In this document: positions 9,401 through 17,809 of the stretch, one piece after another | Layout of the letters: each line of letters opens with the position of its first letter | Numbering within the stretch: position 1 is the first letter of the stretch | From: Planctomycetota bacterium | GTDB taxonomy: Bacteria; Planctomycetota; B15-G4; JADJEK01 | Direction of reading: 5' to 3' | Length of the DNA: 64,000 nucleotides | Assembly: GCA_016709145.1 (NCBI GenBank) | Contig: JADJEK010000002.1 | Coordinates: 496,001-560,000 of the forward strand | The notes under the pieces: generated by a model | Seen by the model: the letters and a program-made list of their open reading frames with translations, nothing else | Told to the model about the DNA's origin: nothing | The model's database searches: none | Program-made: the position numbers and the translations under genes

Positions 9401-9922
9401 GGCACGACGTCGCGCGTCGGATTGCATCGCCGCCACGACCTGCATCTCGTCGGACTTCCGGCGAAGTCGACGATCCACGCGCGCATCACGGCGACCGACC
9501 GCAACGGCAACGCGGCGTGGCACGACCTCACGTTCACGACGATGCCGCCGTTCGTGCATGTCGACGCCTTGACGCTCACGGCATCGGGATCACCCGCGGT
9601 CACGCTGACCGCGACGGTGCGCATCGTCGACGCGCACGGAGCTCCGATCGACGACATCACCGTCGCGGTGTTCTTCGTCGGCGATCTCGGCGGACAACCG
9701 TGGCAACGATTGGCGCGCACGAACGCGAGCGGCGTGGCGACGTTCACGCTTGCGGCGTTCGTCCCGACCGCGGGCAGCAGCGTCGGCGTCGCGCCCGTGT
9801 TCGTCGGTTCGCTCGATCCGCAGGATCCGTGGTTCGTCGGCAAGGGCGGCGACGAGGCGCCGGCGCACTATTACGAGCAACCGGCCAACGTCGTGAACTT
9901 CCGCACGCTCACCTTGCCGTGA
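6470..9922 (+). CDS. Secreted YVTN beta-propeller / di-heme cytochrome with type-3 calcium repeats
   Basis: A 1150-residue exported protein. After a signal peptide, residues to about 500 show repeated beta-propeller blades (PQRLFVANHVSDSVSVVDV, ATLQVGDEPSGLALANGRLFV, YVTTIATGTIPSGLAVD). Two haem c sites follow, CASCHQFGHDD and CAKCHQADF, placed about 165 residues apart in a peroxidase-like cytochrome arrangement. Then comes a thrombospondin type-3/EF-hand-like calcium repeat (DRDEDDVPDLAE... DSDGDGYADGFE) and a C-terminal fibronectin-like region. The ATG at 6470 is preferred to the in-frame TTG at 6458 because GGAAG sits five bases before it. It probably works in the periplasm or on the cell surface in electron transfer. 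The exact redox partner is not visible. Confidence 0.9.
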   Translation: MIHARTIACIGLACALWARTAMPQQALTTAHAPYVQFESGPVNALLLDPSGQRLFVLNTADHRVEWFRLRQQAAEQAPNPSAKGTVTAIGGGGGPVPGTAVVGPGDAAWIYEDAVFTGLEPVALALDPNQPQRLFVANHVSDSVSVVDVPKRQVVATLQVGDEPSGLALANGRLFVACARAPKQQLVPGQTAPGAFDEHCVAVFDPAPPYAWIANVVVPGFAPRDVVAHAGTVYAIPQHSGNKTTLLDETKTKQAGLEQWVTDAYDLPLPWNPVLLRPELNPLAFPRGWYVPNAGRIVFDHEFPGQTLVLQDADVVAIDATSLQLGSTPIQGVGTSLFDVERNPATGELWIAGQDARNRVRFEPNLRGHAISNRVARVDLATGSVASIELTSPTVPQALAQPAVLAFHASSSQATAYVACLGSAAVVVLDARNGAYVTTIATGTIPSGLAVDAERHLLHVFCRGDGTLRTYDITRRHVPIGGPVRIGYDPEPPAVREGRAHLYEARTTAGHGNGSMSCASCHQFGHDDQLAWDLGDPSGAWGYYFPDVLDDFASYPGAVVASPITPILHPLKGPMVTQSLRGLVDASTKDDLPLHWRGDRRVFQAFRGAFQSLLGGAGIDALSMQQFAAFVRALRVPPNPHTPKDRVYTGIEALGQDTYGLTPGIAGKPYSGAGVACAKCHQADFAGKTDFTGSRPVASAGSFSQLFQTAQLRQAYEKDDRELTGFGLLHDGAVDGVRGFMDFVVPNGGNPTFPNFTTADKDAVAAFVKAFDTGIPPLVGAQFTLSASTAAQADAFLDLAEAMALAPHSDVDVIVKGFRLDALQHVLPRGGVFVPDASGSAGAYVFDSGNTASRSLLVQLANAGIATFTFTCVPRGLGVRLGLDRDEDDVPDLAETMRGTDPTRADSDGDGYADGFELALGADPTHADAALADAVAPTIQDSVVLDVFHDAATIACATSEPAFVRVDIGSAVGLADLGTTSRVGLHRRHDLHLVGLPAKSTIHARITATDRNGNAAWHDLTFTTMPPFVHVDALTLTASGSPAVTLTATVRIVDAHGAPIDDITVAVFFVGDLGGQPWQRLARTNASGVATFTLAAFVPTAGSSVGVAPVFVGSLDPQDPWFVGKGGDEAPAHYYEQPANVVNFRTLTLP

Positions 9923-9955
9923 ACCGCGGCGTGGAGCAGCGGATCCGTGCAGCGT

Positions 9956-11443
9956 TCAGCGCGGTGCGGGGCCGCTGCCTCGTGCGAGCGTCGTGGCGTA
10001 GAAGCGAGCGAGATCGGCCTTCAACTTCGCGTGCGACGGTCCGTGCACGTACATCATGTGCCCGGCTTCGTACGTTTCGAAGCTCACGCGTTCGCGCGCA
10101 TCGGCGCGCAAGCCCATGTGGTCGAGCGTGTACTTGGCGGCGAAGTACGGAGTCGCCATGTCGTGCAATCCACCGGCCACGAACACGCACAGCCGCGGAT
10201 TCTGGTTGAGCGCCTCACGCAATCGTTCGGCGACGTCGACGTAGCGATTCTCCGCCGACATCGGCCACGGATGCACGCGACCGGTCAGGATCTCGTAGGG
10301 CAGGTCGCTCTCGTAGCCGAGCGTCTTGCGCACGTAGTCGTTCATCGCCGCGGTGTACGCACCCTGGATCGCCGAATACGACGCGTCGTACTCGTAGCCG
10401 GAACCCGCGTCGTCGCGATCGACGCCACGGTAGCGCCCATCGAGTCGCCCGACCGTGAGCCCGGCATCGCGCAACAGCGCCTTGGCGAAGCGATCGAGCG
10501 ACGGTCGCAGTTCGCAATCGTCGACGAACCCGGCGCCTAGCCCCGTGAAGCGTGCGACGTCGGCGCCGACGCTCGCACGTCGCGCCGCGTCGAGGCTCGA
10601 ACCGCGCAAGAGCGCCTGCGCGTACGTCGACGCCGCGAACTCTTCGACGTCGTGTTGGGCGTCGAGCGCGGACCGTCCGGCGCCGAACTCGGCTTTGCCG
10701 TGGTAGCGCGCGATCGCGGCGTACGTCGGCAGCATCAGCGCGTACGGCAGGTCGTTGCCCGAGTCCATCTCGGTGGTGCCGAATTGAAGGATCGCCGAGA
10801 TCAGCACCACGCCGTTGATGAACATGCCGTGTCGGTTTTGCAGGTGGTCGGACAACGCGGCCGCGCGCGTCGTTCCGTAGCTCTCGCCGGCCAGGAACTT
10901 CGGCGACAACCAGCGGCCGTAGCGCGTGGTGTAGAGCCGGATGAACTCGCCGACCGAGCGTACGTCGGCGTCGAGGCCGTGGAACTGGTCGTCGCTCTCG
11001 CCGGACACCGCGCGCGAATAGCCGGTCGTGACCGGATCGATGAACACCAGATCGGTGAGGTCGAGCAACGACCACGGGTTGCTCTCGAGCACGCACGGCA
11101 GATGCGGCGCCGTGGCGTCGTCGGGCATCGGCACCCGCACGGGCCCGAACGCGCCGAGATGCAACCAGACCGACGAACTGCCGGGCCCGCCGTTGAACAC
11201 GAACGTCAGCGGTCGCGTCACCGGATCGGCGCCGTCCTGCGTGTAGGCCACGAAGAACACGCGCGCCTTCTCTTTCTCTTCGTCGGGCTTCAATGCGAGC
11301 GTCCCCGCGGTCGAGCTGTAGGCGATCTCGCGGTCGGCGAGTTTCAGCTTCGCTTGCCGCACCACGGGCTCGGGCGCTGCCGGCGGTGCGGGCTTGGGGT
11401 CGTCGAACACGAGGGCCGTGAGCAGGATCGAGATCGCGAGCAT
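9956..11443 (-). CDS. Serine carboxypeptidase, peptidase family S10
   Basis: A 495-residue exported peptidase. A short hydrophobic N-terminus and a Pro-rich linker precede the alpha/beta-hydrolase domain. Diagnostic S10 segments are the oxyanion-hole loop FVFNGGPGSSSVWLHLG and the nucleophile elbow FLAGESYGTTRAA. The catalytic His lies in the C-terminal EAGHMMYVHG segment, and the Asp is probably in the preceding part of the domain (VFVAGGLHDMATPY). It removes C-terminal residues from peptides, probably in the periplasm. It is transcribed alone, convergent with the cytochrome gene and 33 bases from its stop. A CGGAGGAGA ribosome site precedes the ATG. Confidence 0.93.
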   Translation of the reverse strand: MLAISILLTALVFDDPKPAPPAAPEPVVRQAKLKLADREIAYSSTAGTLALKPDEEKEKARVFFVAYTQDGADPVTRPLTFVFNGGPGSSSVWLHLGAFGPVRVPMPDDATAPHLPCVLESNPWSLLDLTDLVFIDPVTTGYSRAVSGESDDQFHGLDADVRSVGEFIRLYTTRYGRWLSPKFLAGESYGTTRAAALSDHLQNRHGMFINGVVLISAILQFGTTEMDSGNDLPYALMLPTYAAIARYHGKAEFGAGRSALDAQHDVEEFAASTYAQALLRGSSLDAARRASVGADVARFTGLGAGFVDDCELRPSLDRFAKALLRDAGLTVGRLDGRYRGVDRDDAGSGYEYDASYSAIQGAYTAAMNDYVRKTLGYESDLPYEILTGRVHPWPMSAENRYVDVAERLREALNQNPRLCVFVAGGLHDMATPYFAAKYTLDHMGLRADARERVSFETYEAGHMMYVHGPSHAKLKADLARFYATTLARGSGPAPR

Positions 11444-11466
11444 GGGGTCTCCTCCGAGGGGCGACG

Positions 11467-11494
11467 AGTCTCACGCGCGATCCGCCCGGGTCAA
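11467..11494 (-). promoter_or_regulatory. Predicted promoter of the S10 carboxypeptidase
   Basis: Minus-strand TTGACC (11489-11494), 16 bases, then GAGACT (11467-11472), about 24 bases ahead of the start at 11443. Confidence 0.45.
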
Positions 11495-11722
11495 CAGGCT
11501 GCCGGCCGCGAACCGGAACGACGCGTGTCCGCGGTCGACACCGGACCGCACGCTGCATGACGTCGACGGCATCGGTTCGGTTGGATCCTTGTTCGTTCAG
11601 ACTCGGGACTTTCGCTCGACGCTCGGATTCCGTGCTCAAGACGCCCTGTCCCGCGGCGAACGACGCCCTGGCGGGGTGACGGCGCGTGGCCATCACCGGA
11701 ACGCCGCCCAGGGGAGGTCGCG

Positions 11723-12274
11723 ATGGTCGACTCGACTCAGCCCGTTGCCGCGGCCTCGACCGTCGAGGACGTCGCCCACAAACCGCGGCACCAGAACGCT
11801 CGCCCGCACGCATTCGCGATCCACGCCCGTCCCCACGACGCCCTCGTGTTGTCGGACCACGCACGGCACGACCTCATCGCGCGGACCCTGCGCACGCAGG
11901 GTGTGATCGGGGCCGAACTCGCGCTGCCGTTGTCCGAGACCGAATTGCGACGGTGGGGCAAGCTCGAGTTCCACGACGTGCTCGAGGAATGCGACGAGGT
12001 CTCGGCGCCCGCGATCGCGAACACGATCCTGGAAGCCATCGTCGGTTACCTGCTCACGGCGTGGAACGCGCAACACGACGCCGTTCGCGCGGAACCAGCA
12101 GAGTTCGTCGCGGCCGTCGAGTTCGGGGTCGTTCGCGGGCTCGATGCCGCGGTCGAGACGCTGGCCGACTTCGGCATCGCCGGCGCCGACGTCGACCGAC
12201 CCCGGGACGAAGTCGAGGGTCGCGTGCGCGCGGATCTTCGCGCCGTGCTCGGCTCACCGTCCGACCGCCCGTAG
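11723..12274 (+). CDS. Hypothetical soluble protein
   Basis: A 183-residue protein with no signal peptide or membrane segment. It starts at an ATG with a strong GGGGAGGTC ribosome site 4-5 bases upstream. The first 35 residues look disordered; the rest is predicted helical, with segments such as LIARTLRTQGVIGAEL, IANTILEAIVGYLLTAWNAQHDA and GVVRGLDAAVETLADFG. I recognise no family. It sits 46 bases upstream of a tRNA methyltransferase gene that has its own promoter-like TAGACT, so co-function is not implied. Codon use looks like that of its neighbours. Confidence 0.65.
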   Translation: MVDSTQPVAAASTVEDVAHKPRHQNARPHAFAIHARPHDALVLSDHARHDLIARTLRTQGVIGAELALPLSETELRRWGKLEFHDVLEECDEVSAPAIANTILEAIVGYLLTAWNAQHDAVRAEPAEFVAAVEFGVVRGLDAAVETLADFGIAGADVDRPRDEVEGRVRADLRAVLGSPSDRP

Positions 12275-12277
12275 ACT
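12272..12277 (+). promoter_or_regulatory. Predicted -10 element ahead of the TrmJ-type gene
   Basis: TAGACT followed by CCCGCCGG, 43 bases ahead of the ATG at 12321 and overlapping the stop of the preceding gene. The matching -35 (TCGGCT at 12249, N17) is poor. The same TAGACTCCCGC string occurs upstream of the genes starting at 5082 (minus) and 17810. Confidence 0.4.
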
Positions 12278-12320
12278 CCCGCCGGAACGGCCGCGCGCGC
12301 GGCCGCCGTGGAGGAGTTCG

Positions 12321-13055
12321 ATGGGGTCGCGTCGCGTCGTTCTGGTCCGCCCCGAAGGGCCGCGCAACGTCGGCATGGTCGTGCGCGCGGCGGCGAACTT
12401 CGGCCCGGCCGAACTCGTCGTCGTCGGCGCCGACCCCGCGCTGTTCGAGCATCCCGACTTCGTCGCTGGCTCGCATGGCGTGAACGAGCCGCGCTCGGCG
12501 CTGTCCGTGTGCGCGACGCTCGACGACGCCCTCGCGCCGTGCACCGAGACGGTCGGATTCACGGCGCGCACACGGCGCCATCGCGAACTGGTGCGCTGGC
12601 CGGAAGCCATCGATCCGTTACGAACCACGCTCGCCGACGGCAATGCCCGCGTGGCGCTCGTGTTCGGCAACGAGAAGTACGGGTTGTCGGAACAGGACTG
12701 CGACCAGCTCACCCGATTGGTGTGGATCCCGACCACGTCGGCCCACACGTCGTTGAACCTCGCGGTCGCCGTCGGAGTGGTCCTCGGCGGGCTGTTCGAC
12801 GCACCGTTGCACAAGACGCGCTCGAAGAAGGGCCGGCCGTTGAACCACGCCGAGCGGGAGTTCCTGCGTCGCCATTTGGCCGCGGTGTTGCCGACGCTGA
12901 TCTCGACGCCATCGACGCGCGCGGATCTGACCGCCTCGATCGAACGCGTGTTCGCGCACGCGCCGCTCGAGTCCCGCGATGCGCGGGCGTGGCATCGGCT
13001 CCTGCGTGCGCTCGGCAGCACGCGCGGACCGGGCGACCTCCCCGACTCAGAGTGA
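12321..13055 (+). CDS. trmJ: SpoU/TrmJ-family RNA 2'-O-methyltransferase
   Basis: A 244-residue SPOUT methyltransferase. The three knot motifs are visible: motif 1 in VRPEGPRNVGMVVRAAANFG, motif 2 in ALVFGNEKYGLS and motif 3 in IPTTSAHTSLNLAVAVGVV. Family members transfer methyl from S-adenosylmethionine to a ribose 2'-hydroxyl; TrmJ modifies position 32 of tRNA. The length matches TrmJ, and the C-terminal helical extension after the knot is present (residues about 165-244). RsmB-like or other TrmH-type specificity cannot be excluded from sequence alone. The ATG at 12321 has GGAGGAG just upstream. The 3' end overlaps the convergent threonine dehydratase gene by 9 bases. Confidence 0.87.
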   Translation: MGSRRVVLVRPEGPRNVGMVVRAAANFGPAELVVVGADPALFEHPDFVAGSHGVNEPRSALSVCATLDDALAPCTETVGFTARTRRHRELVRWPEAIDPLRTTLADGNARVALVFGNEKYGLSEQDCDQLTRLVWIPTTSAHTSLNLAVAVGVVLGGLFDAPLHKTRSKKGRPLNHAEREFLRRHLAAVLPTLISTPSTRADLTASIERVFAHAPLESRDARAWHRLLRALGSTRGPGDLPDSE

Positions 13056-14093
13056 GCCGGACCGGCGACGCGTGATCGGCCCGAGCACGCGTCGCACGGT
13101 GTTCGCGTCGACGTTGCGACCGCACAGGACCAACGCGACGCGCTGCCCGCGGAAGTGATCGGCTCGACTGGAGAGCGCGGCGAGGGGCAGCGCGGCCGCG
13201 CCTTCGACCAGACAATGCTCGAGTTCGATGAGCATGCGCATCGCGCGCGCCAGCGCGGATTCCGGGACCAAGATCCACTCGTCGATGAGGTCGCGGCACA
13301 GCGGAAGGGTCAGCGAGCCGGCCTCGATCCCGCCGGCGGTGGCGTCCGACAGGGTCTTGCGGACCGGTTCCTCGACCAGCTTGCCCGCGACGACGGACCG
13401 CGCCATCACGGCCGAGCGCGAGGGTTGGCAGCCGATGACGCGGACGCCGGGACGCTCGTGCTTCAACCACGCGGCGACGCCGGCAGCGAGACCGCCGCCG
13501 CCGACCGCGACGAACACGGCGTCGAGTGGGGCGGAGCCGGCTTGGAGGTCGAGCTCGTAGCCGAGCGTGCCCTGGCCGGCGATGACGTCGGGGTGGTTGT
13601 AGGGCGACAGGTACGGGACCTTGCGCCGGGCCGCCAGCGCGCGCGCGGCGCGTTCGGCTTCGACGCAATCCCGACCGACGCTCTCCAGCGTCGCGCCGGC
13701 CGCCTCGAGCGCCCGCCGCTTGCCGGCGTCGATCGTGGTCGGCACGACGATGGTGCCACTCGATCCGGTCCGCGCGAGCGCATGCGCGAGCGCGAGGCCG
13801 TGATTCCCCGTGGACGCGGCCACGATCCCGCGCGCACGCTCGGCGGCGGACAAGGCGAGCAGTGCGTTCATCGCTCCGCGCAGCTTGAACGAGCCCGTGG
13901 TCTGGCGTTCTTCGTGCTTCAGCCAGACCTCGGCGCCACAAGCGTCCGTGAGCGCCGTCGACCGCTCGAAGGCGGTGCGCTCGATCTTCGATTCGATGCG
14001 ATGCCACGCGGCTTCGATCGCGCGCGGCCACGACCGGGCCGGGGTGTCCTTGGTCCGAACTTTTTCCGACCGCCGTGCTGGAAGCGAATGCAT
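13047..14093 (-). CDS. Threonine/serine dehydratase, PLP-dependent
   Basis: A 348-residue fold-type II PLP enzyme. The PLP lysine is in TTGSFKLRGAMNAL, the substrate loop in ASTGNHGLALA, and the phosphate-binding glycine loop in AVGGGGLAAG. The end of the domain reads VLCGRNVDANTV. There is no C-terminal ACT regulatory domain, so it resembles the catabolic or stand-alone IlvA/serine racemase group rather than feedback-controlled IlvA. Start choice is uncertain: ATG 14093 is used, but an in-frame GTG at 14135 exists and neither has a clear ribosome site. It is divergent from mgtE. Confidence 0.9.
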   Translation of the reverse strand: MHSLPARRSEKVRTKDTPARSWPRAIEAAWHRIESKIERTAFERSTALTDACGAEVWLKHEERQTTGSFKLRGAMNALLALSAAERARGIVAASTGNHGLALAHALARTGSSGTIVVPTTIDAGKRRALEAAGATLESVGRDCVEAERAARALAARRKVPYLSPYNHPDVIAGQGTLGYELDLQAGSAPLDAVFVAVGGGGLAAGVAAWLKHERPGVRVIGCQPSRSAVMARSVVAGKLVEEPVRKTLSDATAGGIEAGSLTLPLCRDLIDEWILVPESALARAMRMLIELEHCLVEGAAALPLAALSSRADHFRGQRVALVLCGRNVDANTVRRVLGPITRRRSGSL

Positions 14094-14197
14094 GGCTTGC
14101 GAAGATAGCGGCGCGCCGCACGGATCCGCGGCCACGCTTCGCGTCGCGACGTTTCTTCCTCGGACTTCGACGTCCTCACCCAGGTCGGCGGTCGGAC

Positions 14198-15568
14198 ATG
14201 CTCGGACGACTGATCCAGCCCGAGATCCACGAGCTCGTGCAGGCGCGCGATTGGCGCGAGCTGCGCGAGATCTTGGTGGATCTGTCGGTGCCGGACATCG
14301 CCGAGCTGTTGATGGGCATCGAAGCCACCGATCGCGGCGTCGTGTTCCGACTGTTGCCGCGCGACGTCGCCAACGAAACCTTCGAGCACCTCCCGGTCGA
14401 GGAACAGCACCGCATCCTCGACTCGCTGAAGGACGCCGAAGCGGCGACGCTGTTGAACGAGATGTCTCCGGACGACCGCACCGCGCTGCTCGAGGAACTG
14501 CCGGACCGCGTCGCTCGCCGGGCGTTGCGCGTCATGTCGGCCGAAGAGCGCGCATTGAGTCTCGCGCTGCTCGCGTATCCCGAGGGCTCGGTCGGTCGCC
14601 GCATGACGCCCGACTACGTCAAAGGCCGCGTGCAGTTCACGTGCGGCGAAACCCTCGACTACCTGCGCCGCGTGGCCCAGGACAAGGAGTGGGTGAACTA
14701 CGTCTACATCGTCGATCGCGGCACGGTTCCGCGCGGCGTGGTGTCGTTGCGCGAGCTGGTCATGGCGCCGCCGGACATGCCGGTCGACCAGATCCTCGTG
14801 CAAGATCGCGAGATCGTGCGCGTGCGCGCCGACGTCGAGGCCGAGGAGGCCGTGCGCCTCATGCGGCAATACGACATCTCGGCGCTACCCGTCGTCGACA
14901 GTCACGACAGCATGGTCGGGATCATCACGTTCGACGACTTGATGGACGTGCAGGAAGAAGCGGCCACCGAATCGCTGCAGATGATGTCCGGCATCGTGCC
15001 GACCGAAACCACGAGCTACCTGCAGACGAGCGTGCTCGAGCTGTTCCCGAAGCGCGTCGCGGCGCTGGTCGTGCTCGCGGTGTTCTCGACCTGCGCCGGC
15101 AAGGTGCTCGAGGCGTTCTCCGACGAACTCAGCCACTTCCAAGGCCTGACGTTGTTCCTCGTGGTGTTGATGGGCGCGAGCGGCAACACCGGATCGCAGG
15201 CATCGACCCTGATGATCCGCATGCTCGCGACCGAGTCCGTGACGGGCCGACAGATCGTGCGCGTGCTGTTGCGCGAGATGCTGCTCGGCTTCGCGATCGG
15301 ACTGACGTTGGCGCTCGTCGTGGCCGCGATCGGATCCGCGGTGTTCCCCGCCGTCGGCAGTCGTGAAGCCACCGTGGTCGCCGTGGCGCTGACCGCCGCG
15401 GTCATGGTCAGCAACCTGGCCGGGACGTTCGTCCCACTGTTGCTGCGCTGGTGCAAGTTCGATCCGGCCTACATGGCCAATCCGGCGATCACGACGATCT
15501 CGGACTACAGCTCGCTGTTGATCTACTTCACGGTCGCGACGTTCCTGCTCACGGGAACGTGGATCTGA
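14198..15568 (+). CDS. mgtE: MgtE-type magnesium channel
   Basis: A 456-residue protein with the full MgtE layout. Residues 1-130 form the helical N domain (VFRLLPRDVANETFEHLPVEEQ, LLNEMSPDDRTALLEELP), residues about 140-250 form two CBS domains (VYIVDRGTVPRGVVSLREL, ISALPVVDSHDSMVGIITFDDLMDV), and the rest forms five membrane segments beginning FPKRVAALVVLAVFSTCAG. The pore-helix GNTGSQASTLMIR and the ending PAITTISDYSSLLIYF are typical. The cytosolic acidic CBS/N interface senses Mg2+ and gates the channel in known members. No M-box riboswitch could be recognised in the 104-base gap to the divergent dehydratase gene. Confidence 0.95.
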   Translation: MLGRLIQPEIHELVQARDWRELREILVDLSVPDIAELLMGIEATDRGVVFRLLPRDVANETFEHLPVEEQHRILDSLKDAEAATLLNEMSPDDRTALLEELPDRVARRALRVMSAEERALSLALLAYPEGSVGRRMTPDYVKGRVQFTCGETLDYLRRVAQDKEWVNYVYIVDRGTVPRGVVSLRELVMAPPDMPVDQILVQDREIVRVRADVEAEEAVRLMRQYDISALPVVDSHDSMVGIITFDDLMDVQEEAATESLQMMSGIVPTETTSYLQTSVLELFPKRVAALVVLAVFSTCAGKVLEAFSDELSHFQGLTLFLVVLMGASGNTGSQASTLMIRMLATESVTGRQIVRVLLREMLLGFAIGLTLALVVAAIGSAVFPAVGSREATVVAVALTAAVMVSNLAGTFVPLLLRWCKFDPAYMANPAITTISDYSSLLIYFTVATFLLTGTWI

Positions 15569-15622
15569 TCGAGACCACTCGGCGCTCTTGATGGTGCATC
15601 GCCCGGATCGACCGGACGTCGG

Positions 15623-16450
15623 TCACGGACCGCCTGCGGCTTCGCGGCGGAACAGCACGAAGGTCAGATCGTCGGGCTTGCCGGGCTGACCGGGTCGCGG
15701 TTCGCGCATGCGCGATTCGCTGGCTGCGAGCAACGCTTCTCCCGCCGAGTCCAGGCCCGAACGGTGGATCAAGCCGCAGATCTCGCCGATCCGCAGGTTG
15801 TCGAACACGCCGTCGGACGCGAGCAGCACGGTGTCGCGCTGGGCCAGAGGTCGCTTGCGACTCCATTCGACGCGCACTTCGCCGACGCCGAGCATGTTGG
15901 CCACGATGTGACGCTCGGGATGCACGAGCGCTTCTTCTTCGCCGAGTTCGCCCGAGGCCTGGGCCATGCCGACCGGGGAATGCGCGACCGAGACGAACTT
16001 CGGCTTGCCGCGACCGCCCGCGATGACGGCCTGCGAATCGCCGGCGTTGAAGAACACGATGTCGGTCGCGGAGATCCAAGCCGCGATCAACGTCGAAGCC
16101 GCACCGAGGCGCAGATCTCCGATCGCGTCGTGAGCCGCCTTGAATCCGGACAGCACGGCTTCTTCGATCGACTCGACGTCACCGCGCAGCGCATCTTCCA
16201 GCGACAGGACGGCGAGCCGAGCCGCGGCGTCGGCGTGCGGCATCCCACCCGCGCCGTCGGCGACCGCGATCACCGCGCCGCGAGGCCCGAGCGGGATGAT
16301 GGCCAGCGCATCCTCGTTCGTGCGGCGTTTGCCGGGCGCACCGCGGGAGACGCAGACGCAGCTCCCGAGCCCCGGAAGCGCGATCGTCCGCGGCCGCTCG
16401 TCGTCGGCCGCGATCTCGATCCACGGCTGTCCGACGCTGGGGTCGCTCAT
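15623..16450 (-). CDS. PP2C-family serine/threonine protein phosphatase
   Basis: A 275-residue soluble phosphatase of the PPM type. Metal-binding and catalytic motifs appear in order: R-R-T-N-E-D near residue 45, ADGAGGMP, GDSQAVI, LLASDGVFDN and the last aspartate pair in PDDLTFVLFR. It dephosphorylates phospho-Ser/Thr proteins, usually opposite a Hanks-type kinase; no kinase gene is in the window. The ATG at 16450 is preferred to 16483 because GAAGGA lies nine bases upstream. It is convergent with mgtE, with only 54 bases between the stops. Confidence 0.92.
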   Translation of the reverse strand: MSDPSVGQPWIEIAADDERPRTIALPGLGSCVCVSRGAPGKRRTNEDALAIIPLGPRGAVIAVADGAGGMPHADAAARLAVLSLEDALRGDVESIEEAVLSGFKAAHDAIGDLRLGAASTLIAAWISATDIVFFNAGDSQAVIAGGRGKPKFVSVAHSPVGMAQASGELGEEEALVHPERHIVANMLGVGEVRVEWSRKRPLAQRDTVLLASDGVFDNLRIGEICGLIHRSGLDSAGEALLAASESRMREPRPGQPGKPDDLTFVLFRREAAGGP

Positions 16451-16573
16451 GCGGTGCAATCCTTCGACGTGGCTCACTCGCACGACGCTCGCATCCGGGA
16501 CGCCTGCTCTCGATCGGATCGGTCGACCTGCATGAAGAAAGCCGCACCGGCGTCGGCGGGCTCGTTCAGCCGT

Positions 16574-17554
16574 TCAGCCGTCCTTCTTCGCTCCGCCGCT
16601 CTTACCGCCGGCCTTCGTGGCGTCGCCCGTCGCGCCGGTGAACGTCACGCCATGGAAGCGCAGCGAATGCCCGACGTTGTCGCGGAAGTACGTCGCGCCG
16701 TGGTCGCCGCCACGCAGCTCGTAGGTGTGGGGGATCTTGCTCTTCTCGAGCGTGTCGTGCAGCAGCGAGCAGGTCTTGTCGAACCCGAACTCGTCGCGCT
16801 CGCCGCAATCGAAGTAGAGGGCGAGGCCGTCCAGCGCTTTGGCGTCGATCGTGGACGCTCGGTGGATCGGGTTGTTCTGTTGCCAGAACTTCAAGTCGAT
16901 CGGATCCCCGAACACCTCGCCCCATTGCTTGGCCCAGCGCTTGAGACGCGGGTTGACCTGTGCGGGATCGGCGGGGAACAACGCGGCGCTGTGTGCGCTG
17001 GCCGAGCCGTACAGCTCGGGCTTTTGCATCGCGATGTTGAGCGCGCCGTATCCGCCCATCGAGTCGCCACTGATGCCACGCATCTCGCGACGCCCGTCGA
17101 TGCGGTACTTCGACTCGAGCGCGTTCACCAGGTCGACGGTGATGAAGTCCATCCAACGGCCCTGGCCGTTCACCCAATTCACGTACATCGAATTGTGGCC
17201 GGCCGGGCAAGCCACGATCATCGGCGGGACTTCGCCCTTCTCGATGAGTTCGTCGAGCACGAGGTCGGTCTCGCGCTGCTGCCACTTGCGTTCATCGCCG
17301 AACATCCCGTGCAGGAAGTAGAGGCAAGGGAACTTGGCGTCGGGACGGGACGCGTATGCGGCGGGGAGGTAGATCCCGACGCGGATCTTGGCATCGAGAG
17401 CCTTCGAATCGACGGTGATGTACTCCATCGTCGACACCGCGGCGGCCGGCTTGGCCGCAACTGCGGGCGGGGCGGTCGGCGTGTCCTCGCGGGCACCACA
17501 CCACGCGACCGCGGTTCCCGTCACGACGGCGACAAGTCCAAGGGAACGAAGCAT
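16574..17554 (-). CDS. Exported esterase, PF00756 (esterase D / mycolyltransferase-like) family
   Basis: A 326-residue alpha/beta hydrolase with an N-terminal signal segment and an Ala/Pro linker. The fold markers are FPCLYFLHGMFGDERKWQQ (oxyanion-hole strand), the nucleophile elbow ISGDSMGGYGALNIA and the closing GGDHGATYFRDN that supplies the catalytic His. An Asp appears in YFDCGERDEFGFDK. The C-terminal tail is Lys/Gly-rich. It probably hydrolyses carboxylic or sugar-linked esters in the periplasm; acyltransferase activity is also known in this family. The ATG at 17554 opens the signal peptide and has GAGG seven bases upstream. Confidence 0.88.
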   Translation of the reverse strand: MLRSLGLVAVVTGTAVAWCGAREDTPTAPPAVAAKPAAAVSTMEYITVDSKALDAKIRVGIYLPAAYASRPDAKFPCLYFLHGMFGDERKWQQRETDLVLDELIEKGEVPPMIVACPAGHNSMYVNWVNGQGRWMDFITVDLVNALESKYRIDGRREMRGISGDSMGGYGALNIAMQKPELYGSASAHSAALFPADPAQVNPRLKRWAKQWGEVFGDPIDLKFWQQNNPIHRASTIDAKALDGLALYFDCGERDEFGFDKTCSLLHDTLEKSKIPHTYELRGGDHGATYFRDNVGHSLRFHGVTFTGATGDATKAGGKSGGAKKDG

Positions 17555-17714
17555 CCGTGACCTCGCGAGGGCGTTGCGCGGCTCTCCGCGGCAGGGTGGC
17601 TGAAACGGCGGAGCATCGTACTGCCGAGGTGCTCCCAAAGCGCGCCCGACGCCGGAGCTGTGCCGTTTCGGGCGGAAAAACTGTCGCACACGGGGCAGCC
17701 TCGGGATCGTGGGA

Positions 17715-17720
17715 TAGACT
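17715..17720 (+). promoter_or_regulatory. Predicted -10 element ahead of adenylate kinase
   Basis: TAGACT followed by CCCGCGCCG, about 90 bases ahead of the adk start. No convincing -35 at 16-18 bases. It shares the TAGACTCCCGC string with the promoters at 5131 (minus) and 12272. Confidence 0.4.
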
Positions 17721-17809
17721 CCCGCGCCGAGCTTCCGCGCCCCTGCGGACACTCGCAAAACCGTCCTCGAGTCGCCTCACGGGGGTCGTGCGTGGTCAGT
17801 GTCAAGACG

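Noticed and set aside
11444..11722. A tRNA or small RNA in the 279-base gap
   Set aside because: No TPsiC-type box, cloverleaf or strong hairpin was found; only the carboxypeptidase promoter is supported.
14094..14197. An M-box magnesium riboswitch ahead of mgtE
   Set aside because: The gap is about 104 bases and I could not find the conserved M-box helices by eye.
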